From assembly GCA_903632075.3 (NCBI GenBank), contig CAHIKZ030000838.1:81001-145000 (forward strand): a DNA stretch of 64,000 bases, written 5' to 3'. The first letter of the stretch is position 1, and the number at the start of each line of letters is the position of its first letter. Below the pieces are notes generated by a model. It did not search any database. It had not been told where the DNA came from and saw only the letters and a list, made by a program, of their open reading frames with translations. The stretch is from Acanthosepion pharaonis. Lineage: Eukaryota; Mollusca; Cephalopoda; Sepiida; Sepiidae. The position numbers were made by a program, and so were the translations under genes. Below are positions 23,205 through 33,451 of this stretch, piece after piece.

Positions 23205-23480
23205 CAACAATCCTCCATATTGTCTCGACCTTGCTGATTAATCAAGTACTGGATAGCGACTCGGATTAAGGAATCGGAGAGCCGAGTTCAATATTCCAGT
23301 CCAGTTCATTTACATTTACATACGTGCTAATACCCTTGGGAAAAGTATGAATCCATCTCTTCTTCCCCTGCCAGCTATGGATAAATCACAGGACAGGCTG
23401 GATTCTTTAGTCTTGGGTAGCAACTGGTCTAGGAAAACCCTGAATTCAAAACTGACTGTATGTATCTTTGACGAAGCACA
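23205..23480 (+). mobile_element. tRNA-derived SINE inserted in mariner
   Basis: It has a B-box-like gagccgagttcaatattcc, the body cgtgctaatacccttgggaa and gtatgaatccatctcttctt, and the tail gtcttgggtagcaactggtc. It belongs to the same family as the copies at 28375, 41425 and 51725. Confidence 0.75.
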
Positions 23481-23524
23481 TATTATGCAGTTATGGAAAG
23501 GTCGTTCGCATTGACTCGATGATC

Positions 23525-23780
23525 CCAATTACGGTTGATTCCTTGAGGGGCGTTCAGAACCATTTGGCTGGCTCATAGTTGACATCAAAAGAAGAGACTG
23601 AACATATGTTGGTTTCGAATTTTTCATGAAAACATGGCATCTATAAATTTGTCGACAGATGTAATCAAGTTCTAAGAAACAATAGAATTTATATTGATGA
23701 TTAAATATTTCTATACGCATTAGTATCTTCATTTGTAAAATACACGATTTAATCGGACAGAATTTTTCATTCGAAGCTGA
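23525..23780 (+). pseudogene. mariner copy 1, C-terminal part and 3' end
   Basis: The blocks aaccatttgg, catggcatctataaattt and cttcatttgtaaaatacacg match 25245-25440 of mariner copy 2 (aaccatttgg, cgtggcatctatgaactt, cttcatttgtaatatacacg) in order. Frameshifted. Confidence 0.7.
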
Positions 23781-23794
23781 TATGCGGTTTGTCA

Positions 23795-23926
23795 ATAAGT
23801 ATTTACAAAATGGGTCCCGAACGATCAGAAAATCACCCAACAACACGTCGTTTTGAGTCATTGCTTGCACGACAACTTCAAGTGCCCCTTTTAGACCGGC
23901 TTATTACTGGTGATGAGAAATGGATC
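23795..23926 (+). pseudogene. mariner copy 2, middle of transposase
   Basis: The segment reads KWVPNDQKITQQHVV, then after a frame change LLDRLITGDEKWIL. These are the mariner blocks before and at the first catalytic aspartate (T/GDEKW). The copy is cut at 23926 by the poly-T end of a minus-strand LINE and resumes at about 24949. Confidence 0.75.
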
Positions 23927-24948
23927 CTTTTCTTTTTTTTCTTTTTATGTGTCATGTCTTTTCAGGACGTAGGCGATCGTGGCTCTCCACCTCACTCTAT
24001 CCCTTGCAGCTCTCAACAAGTTCCTTCCTTCTGATTCCTTCCCAACGTTCTGTCATCCACTTGCTTAAGCTCGCCAGGTATGTCACGCGTTGTTTTCCCT
24101 TGTCTCTCTTTCCCTCTATTCGACCCGTGAGTATCAGATTCTCCAGGCCCTCCTTTCTCATTATGTGTCTCAGAAACTTCGGTTGCTTCTTCATGATGTT
24201 ATGCATATGCCTCCTCCTTGTTTGCATCCTCTCACCGTTGTTCACATGCTCGGTCCATGACATCCTTAGAATCCTTCTGTATCTCTGTTGTCTCGAGTCT
24301 CTTCTTCATCATTGAGGAAATCGTCCAACATTCGATGCCGTAAGGAAGGACAGATGTCACGTAAGAGTTCAGTATTCTTTTCTTTGTTATCAAAGAAATC
24401 CTCCTGTCTCGCAATACTGTGCTTAGCTTTTGAAATGCGTCCTTGGCCATTCCAATACGTCTACTGATCTCAGTGTCGCACTTACCATCCTCTGTCAAAA
24501 AGCTTCCCAGATATTTAAACTTCCACGTCTGCTTGATTCTAGTGTTCCCGATCTTCAAATTGCATTTTGGGCTCATCCTCTTACTGATGACCATGCATTC
24601 TGTCTTCTTGTAGTTTATGCTAAGTCCTTTCTTCACACTCTCCGTCGCTACCTTCTGTAAGAGATTATTCTAATTTCTTTTCCGTGTCTTCTATCAGTAC
24701 TGTGTCATCTGCATATCTTATGTTGTTAAGGTTGTGGCTGCTAATGCTAACTCCAGGTAGGGTTTCAAATTCTCTCAGAATTGCCTTGCTGTATAGGTTG
24801 AACAGGTCAGGTGAGAAGACGCATCCTTGCCTTACGCCTCTTTCTATATTTGTATATTCACTGAACTCGTTCCCTATGCGCATGCATGCTGTTTGCTGCC
24901 AATATAGGTTCTTGACCATAATGTTAAGTACTGTTATCAGTAGATCAA
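23926..24948 (-). mobile_element. LINE-A (RTE-like) insertion inside mariner
   Basis: This minus-strand non-LTR retrotransposon is truncated at its 5' end. The poly(A)-like tail appears as a T-rich run at 23926-23945, and the 5' truncation lies near 24948. It splits mariner copy 2, so it is younger than that mariner. The coding part is listed separately. Confidence 0.8.
23997..24945 (-). pseudogene. LINE-A reverse transcriptase, palm to C-terminus
   Basis: The best copy of this family in the window. Reading down the minus strand: VLNIMVKNLYWQQTA, RGVRQGCVFSPDLFNLYS (palm block), the catalytic IRYADDTVLIEDTEKKLE (about 24715-24665), INYKKTECMVISKR, FKYLGSFLTEDGKCDTEISR, RRIGMAKDAFQKLSTVLR, VTSVLPYGIECW, then EHVNNGERMQTRRR and FLRHIMRKEGLENLI. 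The N-terminal endonuclease and RT fingers are missing. Frame changes at about 24660 and 24250 break it. RTE-like assignment rests on the C-terminal blocks; another non-LTR clade with the same tail is possible. Confidence 0.85.
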
Positions 24949-25440
24949 CCGAGGAGACAGACCCGAGATTATGCTGAGTGTATGGTGAGATGTTCAAGGA
25001 ATCATCCATTATGAGAATAATCAATCAACGCTGATCACTACTGCCGCGAACTACTCCGTTTGAAAACAGCTTTGGACAGAAACTGTCCATCTTTAGTTAA
25101 CAGAAAGGGATTGTTCCTTCATCGTTATAATGCCTGTGCCCATTCTAAAAATCTCTTAGAAAAGCTCGATTTGGAAAAATTGATTCCTCCTCCAGGCTCT
25201 ATCGACCATACCCCGTCTGATTATCACATGCTTAAGTGCTTGCAGAACCATTTGGATAACGTATGGTTGACATAAAGAAAAGAGTTTGAACCTGAGTTGA
25301 TCGCGTAATTTCCATCAAGACGTAGAGAGTTTTACGAACGTGGCATCTATGAACTTGTTGACCAAATGTAATCGGGTTCTAGAAAGCAATGGATGTTTCT
25401 ATTTCTATAAACTCGAGTATCTTCATTTGTAATATACACG
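24949..25440 (+). pseudogene. mariner copy 2, C-terminal part
   Basis: It resumes after the LINE with RGDRPEIMLSVW, DVQGIIHYE, then INADHYCRELLRLKTALDRN, CPSLVNRKG, HRYNACAHS (family DNARPH) and TPSDYHMLKCLQNHL (family PSDYHLF, third acidic residue kept), ending FYERGIYELVDQM. An in-frame ORF covers 25060-25275. Part of the transposase between DEKW and this point is missing at the insertion. Confidence 0.85.
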
Positions 25441-25525
25441 ATAACATCGAATAGAGCTTTCGTTCCAACCAGATATAAGTAGCGAGTTTATATCTGTCAC
25501 TGGCTTGCGAGGCATGTCATGTAAC

Positions 25526-25634
25526 TTGGAGCACCTGGCTTTCCCGAGCAGTCACCCATCTGAGTAACGACCAGGCTCAACCCTGCTTAACTTTGATGGT
25601 CGGACGAGAAATCTGTTTCAATGTCATATGTTCG
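25526..25634 (-). pseudogene. Second 5S rRNA-derived sequence
   Basis: The minus strand reads catatgacattgaaacagat, tctcgtccgaccatc, aaagttaagcagggttg, cctggtcgttactc, agatgggtgact and aaagccaggtgctcc, aligned over most of a 5S rRNA. It keeps the internal box A-like and box C-like sequence better than the copy at 9590 in some parts. No tRNA-type SINE body was recognised next to it. Confidence 0.75.
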
Positions 25635-25639
25635 TAATT

Positions 25640-26230
25640 TCATAAAAAAGCATAGATCAAAACGCTACTTTGCAAAACTGACAGAATTATAATGAAGCGT
25701 CTGTCTATTCGACTGCCTGTATGTGTACTTTCTTTTTAAAATTCCTATCGAACTAAATTTTAGCTATGTTAATTCAGTTGTTTAAATTTTATCTAATTTC
25801 TGTGTCTCTTTTTTCCTGTCTTTTTCCACATATAACTGTTTGTATATTTGAGACAGGAGCTGCACGGGTGTCAACATGCTTGTGTGTGTGAAGGGGAGTA
25901 ATATTTTGTATTTCACTCGAGAATGCTCCGTCTATTGCAAAACATTTAAGAAAAAAACATGGAATGCTTGTATCAGCGCGTTACACCGTCGCTATGTGAA
26001 GAAACAACGCATGTTAAACCCCAAAGATTGTTTAGTTTCGTTTAATTAAAATGTTTTTTTTTTTTCTAAGAAAATTGTTTTTAATCATAATAATGAAAGC
26101 CTATACGCCAGTTAATTACAAACGTGTCAAATAGATTACTGGTCAAACCAGTAAAATGCTGACCACAATTACTTGAAGCATATATTCAGCATGTAGAACT
26201 TCTATTTTCTGTCAGTATCACAGACACACA
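25640..26230. other. No recognisable feature
   Basis: AT-rich sequence without domain or repeat signal that I could identify. Confidence 0.5.
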
Positions 26231-26404
26231 CATACATACAGACATATATATATATATATATATATATATTCAAACAATTTTGGTTAAATAATTTAGACAT
26301 ATGATGTCGATTAGTTTTCGTTTAGTGATCATTTTAAGTTCGCGGATTAATTTTTTGGCAGACTTAGAAAATACTTAGAGTAAGAAAAATAACAAAATTT
26401 TTCT

Positions 26405-26475
26405 TTCGAATAGTTTTTATTTTCCCAAGTACTTTCAATGTCATCTGAGACCATCTTCAAGGGCTTAAGTTGTCT
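26405..26475 (-). repeat. Hammerhead-like dispersed repeat, copy 2
   Basis: The same family as 17800-17880: the minus strand gives TTGAAGA, atggtctcag, GAAAGTACTTGGGAAAATAA. One core base is changed (C to T at the first position). Confidence 0.5.
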
Positions 26476-26639
26476 GTGAGTATGTATATGTGTTTTTGTG
26501 AATTTGAAACATTTCAACTGTTCGTTTTTTGTGTGTGTTTTTACTGTTTATGCAGCGTTCTAGATTTCAAAGTTCAAAGTTCACCTATTCTTTTTTTTTC
26601 CAGTATAAGGAAGTCATTTTTTAAATGAAAATATGCTGC

Positions 26640-26668
26640 TTAAATGTACACAACATATATATATATAA

Positions 26669-26701
<33 letters not shown>

Positions 26702-26804
26702 TATAGAGAGAGAGAGAGAGAGAGAGAGAGGAAGAGGGAGAGAGAGAAAGAAAGAGAGAATGAAAGAGTAATTGGCACACACACAAAAACACACACATAT
26801 TCAT

Positions 26805-26840
<36 letters not shown>

Positions 26841-26851
26841 TGCAATACTGC

Positions 26852-26889
<38 letters not shown>

Positions 26890-26955
26890 AAGAAAGAGAG
26901 AATGAAAGAGTAATTGACACACACACTCAAGCACACACACATACTCATACACACT

Positions 26956-27019
<64 letters not shown>

Positions 27020-27076
27020 AAGAAAGAGAGAATGAAAGAGTAATTGACACACACAATCAAACACACACATACTCAT

Positions 27077-27160
<84 letters not shown>

Positions 27161-27172
27161 CAATACTGCATA
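26640..27172. repeat. Triplicated compound-microsatellite block
   Basis: Three successive copies of the order (TA)n (GA)n gaaagaaagagagaatgaaa gagtaattg (CA)n (TA)n. Blocks begin near 26675, 26850 and 26985. The spacer attgcaatactgca occurs at about 26839 and 27157. The unique spacers show duplication of the whole block, not only slippage. Confidence 0.9.
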
Positions 27173-27312
27173 AAATTCGTTATATTTATGGGGATGCTTA
27201 TTCCATACTGGAAGGCTGAATTACAGAGTATTAAGATCAGTTCAGGTGTAGAAATGACAGTAACTATGCAGCGATAAATTCTACGTCCACAGACACAAAG
27301 TTACTTTCTGTG

Positions 27313-27375
<63 letters not shown>

Positions 27376-27600
27376 CCGGGCTGCAGATGGCAGGAGATCA
27401 AAGCAGTCGAAATGAATATATCAACGATATATGAATGCTGACATAGAATTCTTGAAAAGCAATCAACGAAGTAATTGAAGATTACCAAATAGTATACCGA
27501 TACGGAAACGTTAAAATACATAAATCCAGGCACCCAATACGACCCATCATTTCAAAGATCTCAACACCTCCTTAGTATATATATATATATATATTTTTAT
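27172..27600. other. No gene; (TA)n at 27318-27372
   Basis: Unique AT-rich sequence on both sides of a TA tract. Confidence 0.55.
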
Positions 27601-27604
27601 CAAA

Positions 27605-28340
27605 ACTCATCAGTGATATTATTACCCCATATCTAACTCCCAATTATAGTATCACATCGACTCATAAACTTCTCCAAATCTTTAAACCACACAACTAAGC
27701 CAAGACATTTTGGCGTTACTTGATATAGAAAATTTATTCACATATAATCAATATAATCTGTAACACTGTGTATAAACATAACACGATTTCACCTTCACAC
27801 ATCAAACCGAATATTGTCAGAAAATTACTGCACGCCTACACAAATAGTGTCCCCTTCATAATAGCAATATTTATATTCAAATTAACAATATTAGTATCTG
27901 AAATCTATTCGGACTGTTGCTTCTCTAATTACTACATGTCAAAATAAAAGTTACTAAAAATATAAACGTAAAATATGTTTACTATGTAGTTGATATTTTT
28001 ATTTTAGCTGAAGACAATAAAGAAATCGATAATCTCAACATTAGATTTGAAAAAAATCTATCCTTAATTTCACCTACGAACTTAGTAAAAAAAGTAAACT
28101 CCCATTTTAAGAAGTTCTTGTAGTAATAACACATTCACCACTTCGTGACACAAAAAAAACCACAAGTAGACACATTTGCCACTTTAATTTTACGAGTGAA
28201 TGTCCACTTAGATATAAAATAGCTGTTATAAAAGTTTCCGTACGAGAATTGATCCTCTCTTTCTTTAAAGAACTCAAGAAACGTGTAATGGTTTTCCGAA
28301 CTACCTCATCAGTCATCACTTTCGATACATGAATGAAGTG
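27605..28340 (+). pseudogene. PLE-4 reverse transcriptase, badly decayed
   Basis: In shifting frames the plus strand gives DILALLDIENLFTYN (RT block SFDIE.LFTN.P), VPFIIAIFIFKLT where the family has PF.N..IY.Q..G, YVVDIFILAEDNKEIDNLNI (the catalytic YVDDIF, here YVVDIF), and later FTSECPLRYKIAVIKV. These blocks follow the order of a PLE RT distinct from PLE-1. The palm string MGSPLG is not readable, the first catalytic aspartate of the YVDD box is changed, and there are many stops. It continues after a SINE at 28560. Confidence 0.65.
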
Positions 28341-28344
28341 GCAG

Positions 28345-28558
28345 ATTTTTTTTCCTTGCAGTAAGTTGCCATTTCTTTCTGCGGTAGACCAGCTGTCATC
28401 CGAGGCTATAGAACCCGGTCTGTACTCATAGCTGGGGAGAGAAGAGGATTCATACCTTTCCCAAGGTTATTAGCACGTAAGGATCCGACTAGAATTCAAA
28501 CTCGGCTCTCCGATTCCTCAATCCGGACCGCTACCCATTAATCCACCGTGCCTTCTCC
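28345..28558 (-). mobile_element. tRNA-derived SINE inserted in PLE-4
   Basis: The minus strand reads ggcacggtggattaatgggt (A-box region), ggaatcggagagccgagttt (B-box region), cttacgtgctaataaccttg and gtatgaatcctcttctctcc. It is the most complete head of this SINE family in the window, close to 210 bp. It separates the RT and nuclease parts of PLE-4. Confidence 0.85.
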
Positions 28559-28559
28559 C

Positions 28560-29160
28560 ATAGATGACCAAATTAGACTATTTCTTTCTAAAGTAACAAA
28601 TAGCAACACTGAACATACAGATAAACACAACGACATTAATAGTTTCTATAAAAATCAAATCAAATACACGTTAAAAATCAAATACACGTTAACTATAAGC
28701 AGGATGAATTTTCCCTTAGAAACATTATAAAGAAATACACTACACCAGTCAACCAAAACAAGAAAAAATAAATGAATTATCAACTATAAAAAAATGAAAG
28801 CATCTAACCTTATCGTCAACAGCAACAACTCATCTGCAAGATCCAAGTTACAGAAAACTAATATTATTTGTAAATTCACATGTCCTAACCAAATTTATGA
28901 ATAATGATATTAGACATACCACTACATGTATATCAAGAAGATTCACGGTAAATCTCCCTGACTCATTTAAAAACAGATGGAAACTCCATTTGCAACATAT
29001 CCGTAGAAAATACAAATATAATAGCGTCATACACATGTAAAAATGAGTGAAAATAATGGAAGCATTAATAATAAAAATAAAAAGCCAATACGCAATAATA
29101 TTAACTACCAAGACGTCCACAATGTGCTGATTGTGTTTGGAAAATAAAAAAAGATAACAT
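28560..29160 (+). pseudogene. PLE-4 continued: linker and GIY-YIG endonuclease
   Basis: After the SINE, reading shifts through TDKHNDINSFYKNQIKY, RNTLHQST, then KLQKTNIICKFTCPNQ (the GIY-strand region), DIRHTTTCISRRFTVNLPDS (family YIGHTTTTLSRRLT..L) and later MEALIIKIKKPIRNNIN, where the E is the expected catalytic glutamate (family LEALLIK..KPTIN). The Y-I-G triplet is reduced to DIR in this copy. Many stops. The pair of repeats aatcaaatacacgtta at 28656 and 28676 is a small local duplication. Confidence 0.7.
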
Positions 29161-29289
29161 TTCCATCATTCTACATACACATATATAAAAATCTACACAT
29201 TCAGTTAAAAATTAAAAAAAAGAATAAAAAAACATCCATTACAATGTCTAAAAGATTAACCGAAATCACTCGGATATAGAGAATATTCA

Positions 29290-29430
29290 GACAGTTTTTA
29301 TACACTTTATGTCCGGACAAACATTTATACGAACACAAGAAAAATTGATTGAAAAGTTTAATCGGAGTACCTTGTCAGTCCTCTTTAATGAAACTTATAT
29401 AAAAGAGGGATTGCTGCCTAAATACACAAT
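29290..29430 (+). pseudogene. PLE-5: possible N-terminal PLE fragment
   Basis: An open frame from 29309 reads TFIRTQEKLIEKFNRSTLSV then LFNETYIKEGLLPKYTI. It resembles the N-terminal region before the RT in some PLEs (a lysine-rich helix followed by KEGL.PKY). It ends in a (CA)n(TA)n array. The match is short. Confidence 0.4.

Positions 29431-29525
<95 letters not shown>
29431..29525. repeat. (CA)n(TA)n microsatellite
   Basis: cacaca followed by about 60 bp of TA. Confidence 0.97.
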
Positions 29526-29528
<3 letters not shown>

Positions 29529-29669
29529 TTGAATCTGTAGGTCTGAGAAGTTGGGTCGTTATTATGAACCCAATGAAATAAATTATAACTATGAAATTTT
29601 AGTATTCGAGCCTTTTATATTCTTGCTCTATCTCTGATATAGAGCTCTACGTTGATTATATCCTCTTGG

Positions 29670-29740
<71 letters not shown>
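29526..29740 (+). repeat. Family-T terminal repeat copy 2, hairpin and (TA)n
   Basis: gaatctgtaggtctgag ... aatgaaataaattataacta ... cgagcctttta resembles 13855-13945 in inverse. It is followed by a perfect 7-bp hairpin gctctat/atagagc (29625-29645), tatcctcttggga, and TA at 29671-29738. Confidence 0.7.
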
Positions 29741-29892
29741 ATATGAGATACTGTCTTGCAATTTCTTCAAATATATACATGTGCTTGTGCGTATGTGTCG
29801 GTGCAAGTTTCGTTAAAACGACTGACAAAGTACTGCGATTATTTCTTTATCTTACTTTCCTTGTTGGCTTTTTAACAAAACTTGTATGAAAT

Positions 29893-29935
29893 GGGGTTTG
29901 GTTTGGTTTGGTTTGGTTTGGTCTGGTTTGGTTTA
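29893..29935. repeat. (TTTGG)n short tandem repeat
   Basis: About eight copies of a 5-bp unit, one with a C change. Confidence 0.93.
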
Positions 29936-29939
29936 TGGC

Positions 29940-30171
29940 ATGGTTATTTAATACCAATAAGATTTTTATTGCTGATAATATTTTTTTTCTTAAAAAATGT
30001 ATTGCGGGTAAACTTTTCCCCCAAAAAGTATTACTGTATTAAAACCTATTTTTACACTTCCGTAGTGTTTTGACCCCTATTTGCGCGTTTAACTATTTTC
30101 CCATAGTTGGGACCCTAGCAGGTGCTACCACCACCGGGTCAGGATAGACCTGGAAACACCAGCAATTAAAA
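29940..30171. other. No recognisable feature; short GC-richer stretch
   Basis: 30100-30160 (tgctaccaccaccgggtcag) is GC-richer than its surroundings. It lies just upstream of the truncated PLE-6, and its origin is unknown. Confidence 0.4.
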
Positions 30172-31450
30172 GGTTTTGAAAATTGCATGTATCAGCAAAT
30201 CGAAGGGGTGGCGATGGGTAGTCCCTTGGGTCCTGTGATGGCCAACATTTTTGTTGGTTTTCATGAAAGGCGACTATTTGAGAGGGTTAACAAACCGTAT
30301 TGTTACTTCCGCTATGTTGATGATACGTTCGCATCATTTTCTAATAGTGCAATAGCGGAAGTGTTCTTTTCATTATTAAATAATCTCCATTCTGCAGTTA
30401 AATTTACAATGGAGGTTGAAGAGAACAATCGTTTATCTTTTCTTGGTGTCCTTGTGGAGAGAACTCCCTCGGGTTTCTTAACGAGCGTGTACCGGAATCC
30501 CACTTTTACAGGACTTTATTTGGCCTGGGACTCTTTTGCTCCCAGAGCCAGAAAGGTTAACCTTATAAGTTGTCTTACCCATAGGGCATTGAAGATTTGT
30601 TCTGAGTGTAGACTCGAGGCCGAATTGAGAACAATTAAGGAATTGTTTCTTAAGAACGGTTACCCCGAATCAGTTATTAAAACTGTCATTGAACGCAAGA
30701 TCAGGAAGTTCAATGAAATTAAGAAATATGGGCCTTCCAAATGTCCTATATATGTCAGGCTCCCTTGGATTGGTCCTGAGAGTCAGACATACGCCGATAA
30801 GATCGCTTCATCCATTAAACGGTGTTATAATGCCGTTACCGTCAGGAACATATTTACTACCAGGAGGGCCTTCCTCCCTTGCCGTAAGGATGTTTTACCT
30901 ACCCACCATAATAATTTAGTTATTTATCAATTTAAATGTCGATGCGGGCTCGACTATGTGGGCAAAACTATCCAGAGGCTTGAGGTTAGAATCGCCCAAA
31001 ATGTCCCGGGCTGCGTGCGCAGGCATGAGTTTGTGACATCCGGGTGTTCGCAGACTCATGCCTCTGCTATCGGTGAACATCTATTAAATTCTGGTGTTTG
31101 TAGGACTGAGTATTCTCCCCATTTCTTTTCGGTATTGCACAGGGCTAGGAACAGACTCCACCTCGACATTTTGGAGTCTGTTATTATCAACATACGTAGG
31201 CCGGCCCTCTGCGTACAACGGGAGATGAAGTTTAAGTTGGCCTTATTTGGGGGAACGGTTACATGATTTGAGGTAAAACAATTTTTTTTCCTCCTTACCA
31301 TCCTGTTTTATTATGGTATTAATAAAATTTTTTGTTAGTACTCCGTTTTAGATTACCGACGATTGTGTTTGAAAATGTGTCGGTCGAAAGGTACCTTACA
31401 TTTTATGTTTTAAACGTGGATATTGTTGTATCTTATGTTTAATATGATCC
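30172..31450 (+). mobile_element. Penelope-like element PLE-6, 5'-truncated
   Basis: Homology starts at about 30172 inside the RT and runs through the nuclease and its stop into an AT-rich 3' region. The 3' region has a ccgac/gtcgg hairpin near 31358-31385 followed by gaaaggtacct. No inverted terminal repeat like that of PLE-1 was found, although the two proteins are clearly related. Confidence 0.8.
30187..31266 (+). CDS. PLE-6 reverse transcriptase (palm onward) plus GIY-YIG endonuclease
   Basis: The longest credible ORF in the window: 359 codons from the first ATG, with the frame open back to 30148. Residues 3-22 read QQIEGVAMGSPLGPVMANIF (palm), and the catalytic YVDD box is at residues 43-46 in YFRYVDDTF. 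The thumb region has THRALKIC at about 131-138. The GIY-YIG nuclease begins VIYQFKC (245-251) with YVGKT at 257-261, R268, SAIGEHLLNSGVC about 293-305, and the likely catalytic E330 in LDILESVIINIRRP. Family proteins also have fingers and an N-terminal domain, which are lost here, so the start at 30187 is only the first internal Met. The absence of stops over more than 1 kb suggests recent insertion. It is closely related to, but better preserved than, PLE-1. Confidence 0.92.
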   Translation: MYQQIEGVAMGSPLGPVMANIFVGFHERRLFERVNKPYCYFRYVDDTFASFSNSAIAEVFFSLLNNLHSAVKFTMEVEENNRLSFLGVLVERTPSGFLTSVYRNPTFTGLYLAWDSFAPRARKVNLISCLTHRALKICSECRLEAELRTIKELFLKNGYPESVIKTVIERKIRKFNEIKKYGPSKCPIYVRLPWIGPESQTYADKIASSIKRCYNAVTVRNIFTTRRAFLPCRKDVLPTHHNNLVIYQFKCRCGLDYVGKTIQRLEVRIAQNVPGCVRRHEFVTSGCSQTHASAIGEHLLNSGVCRTEYSPHFFSVLHRARNRLHLDILESVIINIRRPALCVQREMKFKLALFGGTVT

Positions 31451-32100
31451 CATATTTTTTATTCCTCAAATATATATTAAAGCCGGTCAAAATAAACATT
31501 TTGCAAATTGTCTTTTATATATTTAACAGATTTAATATACATTTATGTGTATGTGGGGAGTGCGTGCAGATGATGATAATATTTTCACCGATAATTTCTC
31601 TTTGATTTCTTGGGTAATCTTATAGAAAAACTTTATTTATAAAACTACTGCCAGTAAAACAATATTAATGCAACCATTAAATCAGTTCTCCTAGAAAAAC
31701 AATGCTGAAAATGTCCGAATTATAATACAGTCTATTCAATATTTATCAAAGGTTTGGTTAATTTCATTTCATCGAATTATAGAAACGGCTGTCATCTTAA
31801 TGAAAGGGTACAAATAAAACAGATAATAAAACTGTATACAAATTCTTGTAAAACTCACCAGAAAAACAAAAGGATTCATTAAACATCCGGGCTCTTTTCC
31901 TTCATCGAAGTCATTAATCGCAGTAATCCTTTTAATGTTATTATGACTCCCCTTTAAGCGACTCTCATAATTACTGCGCTAGTTACCTTGTTTTCATGAC
32001 ATTAGCTGACCTTTTTCTAATATAACAATGACTTCGGCTTTGACACTTTCAGTTATGGCAACAATAGACAGTTACTAAACCCGGTTTAGTTTGGTAGGTC
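31451..32100. other. No recognisable feature
   Basis: AT-rich, non-simple DNA with no readable domain. Confidence 0.5.
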
Positions 32101-32530
32101 AGATTTTGAAAGTGAAAGTAGAAAACTAAGCTCCAATTAATCTTCCAGTGCTAAACAGTAATGATTATAATATAATGAAAATGAAAGTATAAATTTATCT
32201 TGAATTAATATTTCAATGACAAACAGCAATGAATTTCAGATATTGCAAATGAAATAGAAAATTTTGCCTTGAAAAATCTCTAAATGACAGACGATAGGGA
32301 AGTTCAGATGACAGAAATTAAGTTAGAAAACATGTTTGAAACAATTTTCCAATGACACACAGAAGCGAATTTCAAATGATGAAAATTAAAAAAAAAAAAA
32401 AACTTGCTCTAAAAACATTCCAACGACGAAAAATATGAAAGTCAAATGAAGAAAATGAAAGTAGAAAACGTCCCTTGCAATGTCAGCTCAGAAGGTGAGA
32501 AGATTAATATGAAATTAGAAAACCTGTCTT
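32100..32530. repeat. Degenerate minisatellite, about 67-bp unit
   Basis: Five to six imperfect copies share the order tccaatgacaaacag, gaatttcaaatga, gaaaatgaaa, tagaaaa, then a cttgaa block. Unit starts lie near 32147, 32214, 32281, 32350 and 32419. Divergence is high, so the array is old. Confidence 0.7.
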
Positions 32531-33080
32531 TAACTTATCTCCCAATAAAAGATCGCTTCCCTTACTTTGAAAATGATTCTAAAAGCTTTTTACTAGCGTA
32601 GGAACCCTAATTATGGTTAAGATAGATAGGCAACTCTCTCAGCCACAAAGGAAACCCCGATCGTAATTTTCGATATTTACTAAACTTGTACGACTCAAAG
32701 GGTAACTGAAGACAATTAGATCGTTTTTCACCAACTGGAGTGGTTTACACAATAACTATTTAAGCGTTATTTCTAATGATCCTTTTAGTAAATAAAAGTA
32801 CAACTCTAGTTGATATTATATCGTTAGTCATATAAGCTTATATTATCATACGCAAGACAAGTCTGATGTAACGCTAGATTCGGCGAGGAGGTGTTTAGCT
32901 TTCATCATTAACAGATATCATGTTCCAGTCCCAAGAGATATCGATTGAAATGTTTACTGTCGTCTAAGTTTTAAACCATTAACAATACGTCTACGACTAC
33001 AGAATGCACCATCTCCTGGGGCATTTTAATCATAGCAGGAATAACATCTACTTTAAGCGATTTAACTATTACGACGACTT
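32530..33080. other. No recognisable feature
   Basis: Unique-looking sequence without coding signal. Confidence 0.5.
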
Positions 33081-33084
33081 TTAT

Positions 33085-33128
33085 AAAAGTAACGCTGCTA
33101 AAATAAAAGTAACGCTGCTAAAATAAAA
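33085..33128. repeat. Two-copy tandem repeat, about 20 bp
   Basis: taacgctgctaaaataaaag occurs twice in succession. Confidence 0.9.
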
Positions 33129-33171
33129 GCTGATAAATGCGGCCATCAACTGATAAGTGTGTTAATCATGG

Positions 33172-33451
33172 TGTTGTTACAAATATGATGAATCCTTCAC
33201 CAACTCGACCTGCTCTTTGGTATCTGTTGTGGTAAACCCTCTTAGAGTATAATGAACTCTTCCTCCTCCCATAAATACAAACTGCGAGAGTCGGAGGGGG
33301 GAATTGTAGTGGAGTGAAGTGGACTAGTAGATGCAGTGCTAATCTACTTGTTACTAACACTATTGTTTTGTATATATATTCAATATACTTTTTTCAACCT
33401 ACCTTCGTCTTCCGTGTCTTTCTTTCTGGCCCCTAAACAAGCCACAACAAT
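33172..33451 (+). mobile_element. Tentative solo LTR
   Basis: A 280-bp segment begins TGTTGT and ends ACAACA, the short inverted ends typical of LTRs, and contains a TATA-like cataaata at 33270. No matching 5-bp target duplication was seen (catgg versus atatc), and no second copy lies in the window. Confidence 0.3.

Noticed and set aside
29893..29935. Telomere-like (TTTGG)n
   Set aside because: Only about eight copies, internal, and not the TTAGGG type expected in molluscs.
33172..33451. Full LTR retrotransposon
   Set aside because: No gag/pol reading, no second LTR and no target duplication. Kept only as a low-confidence solo LTR.
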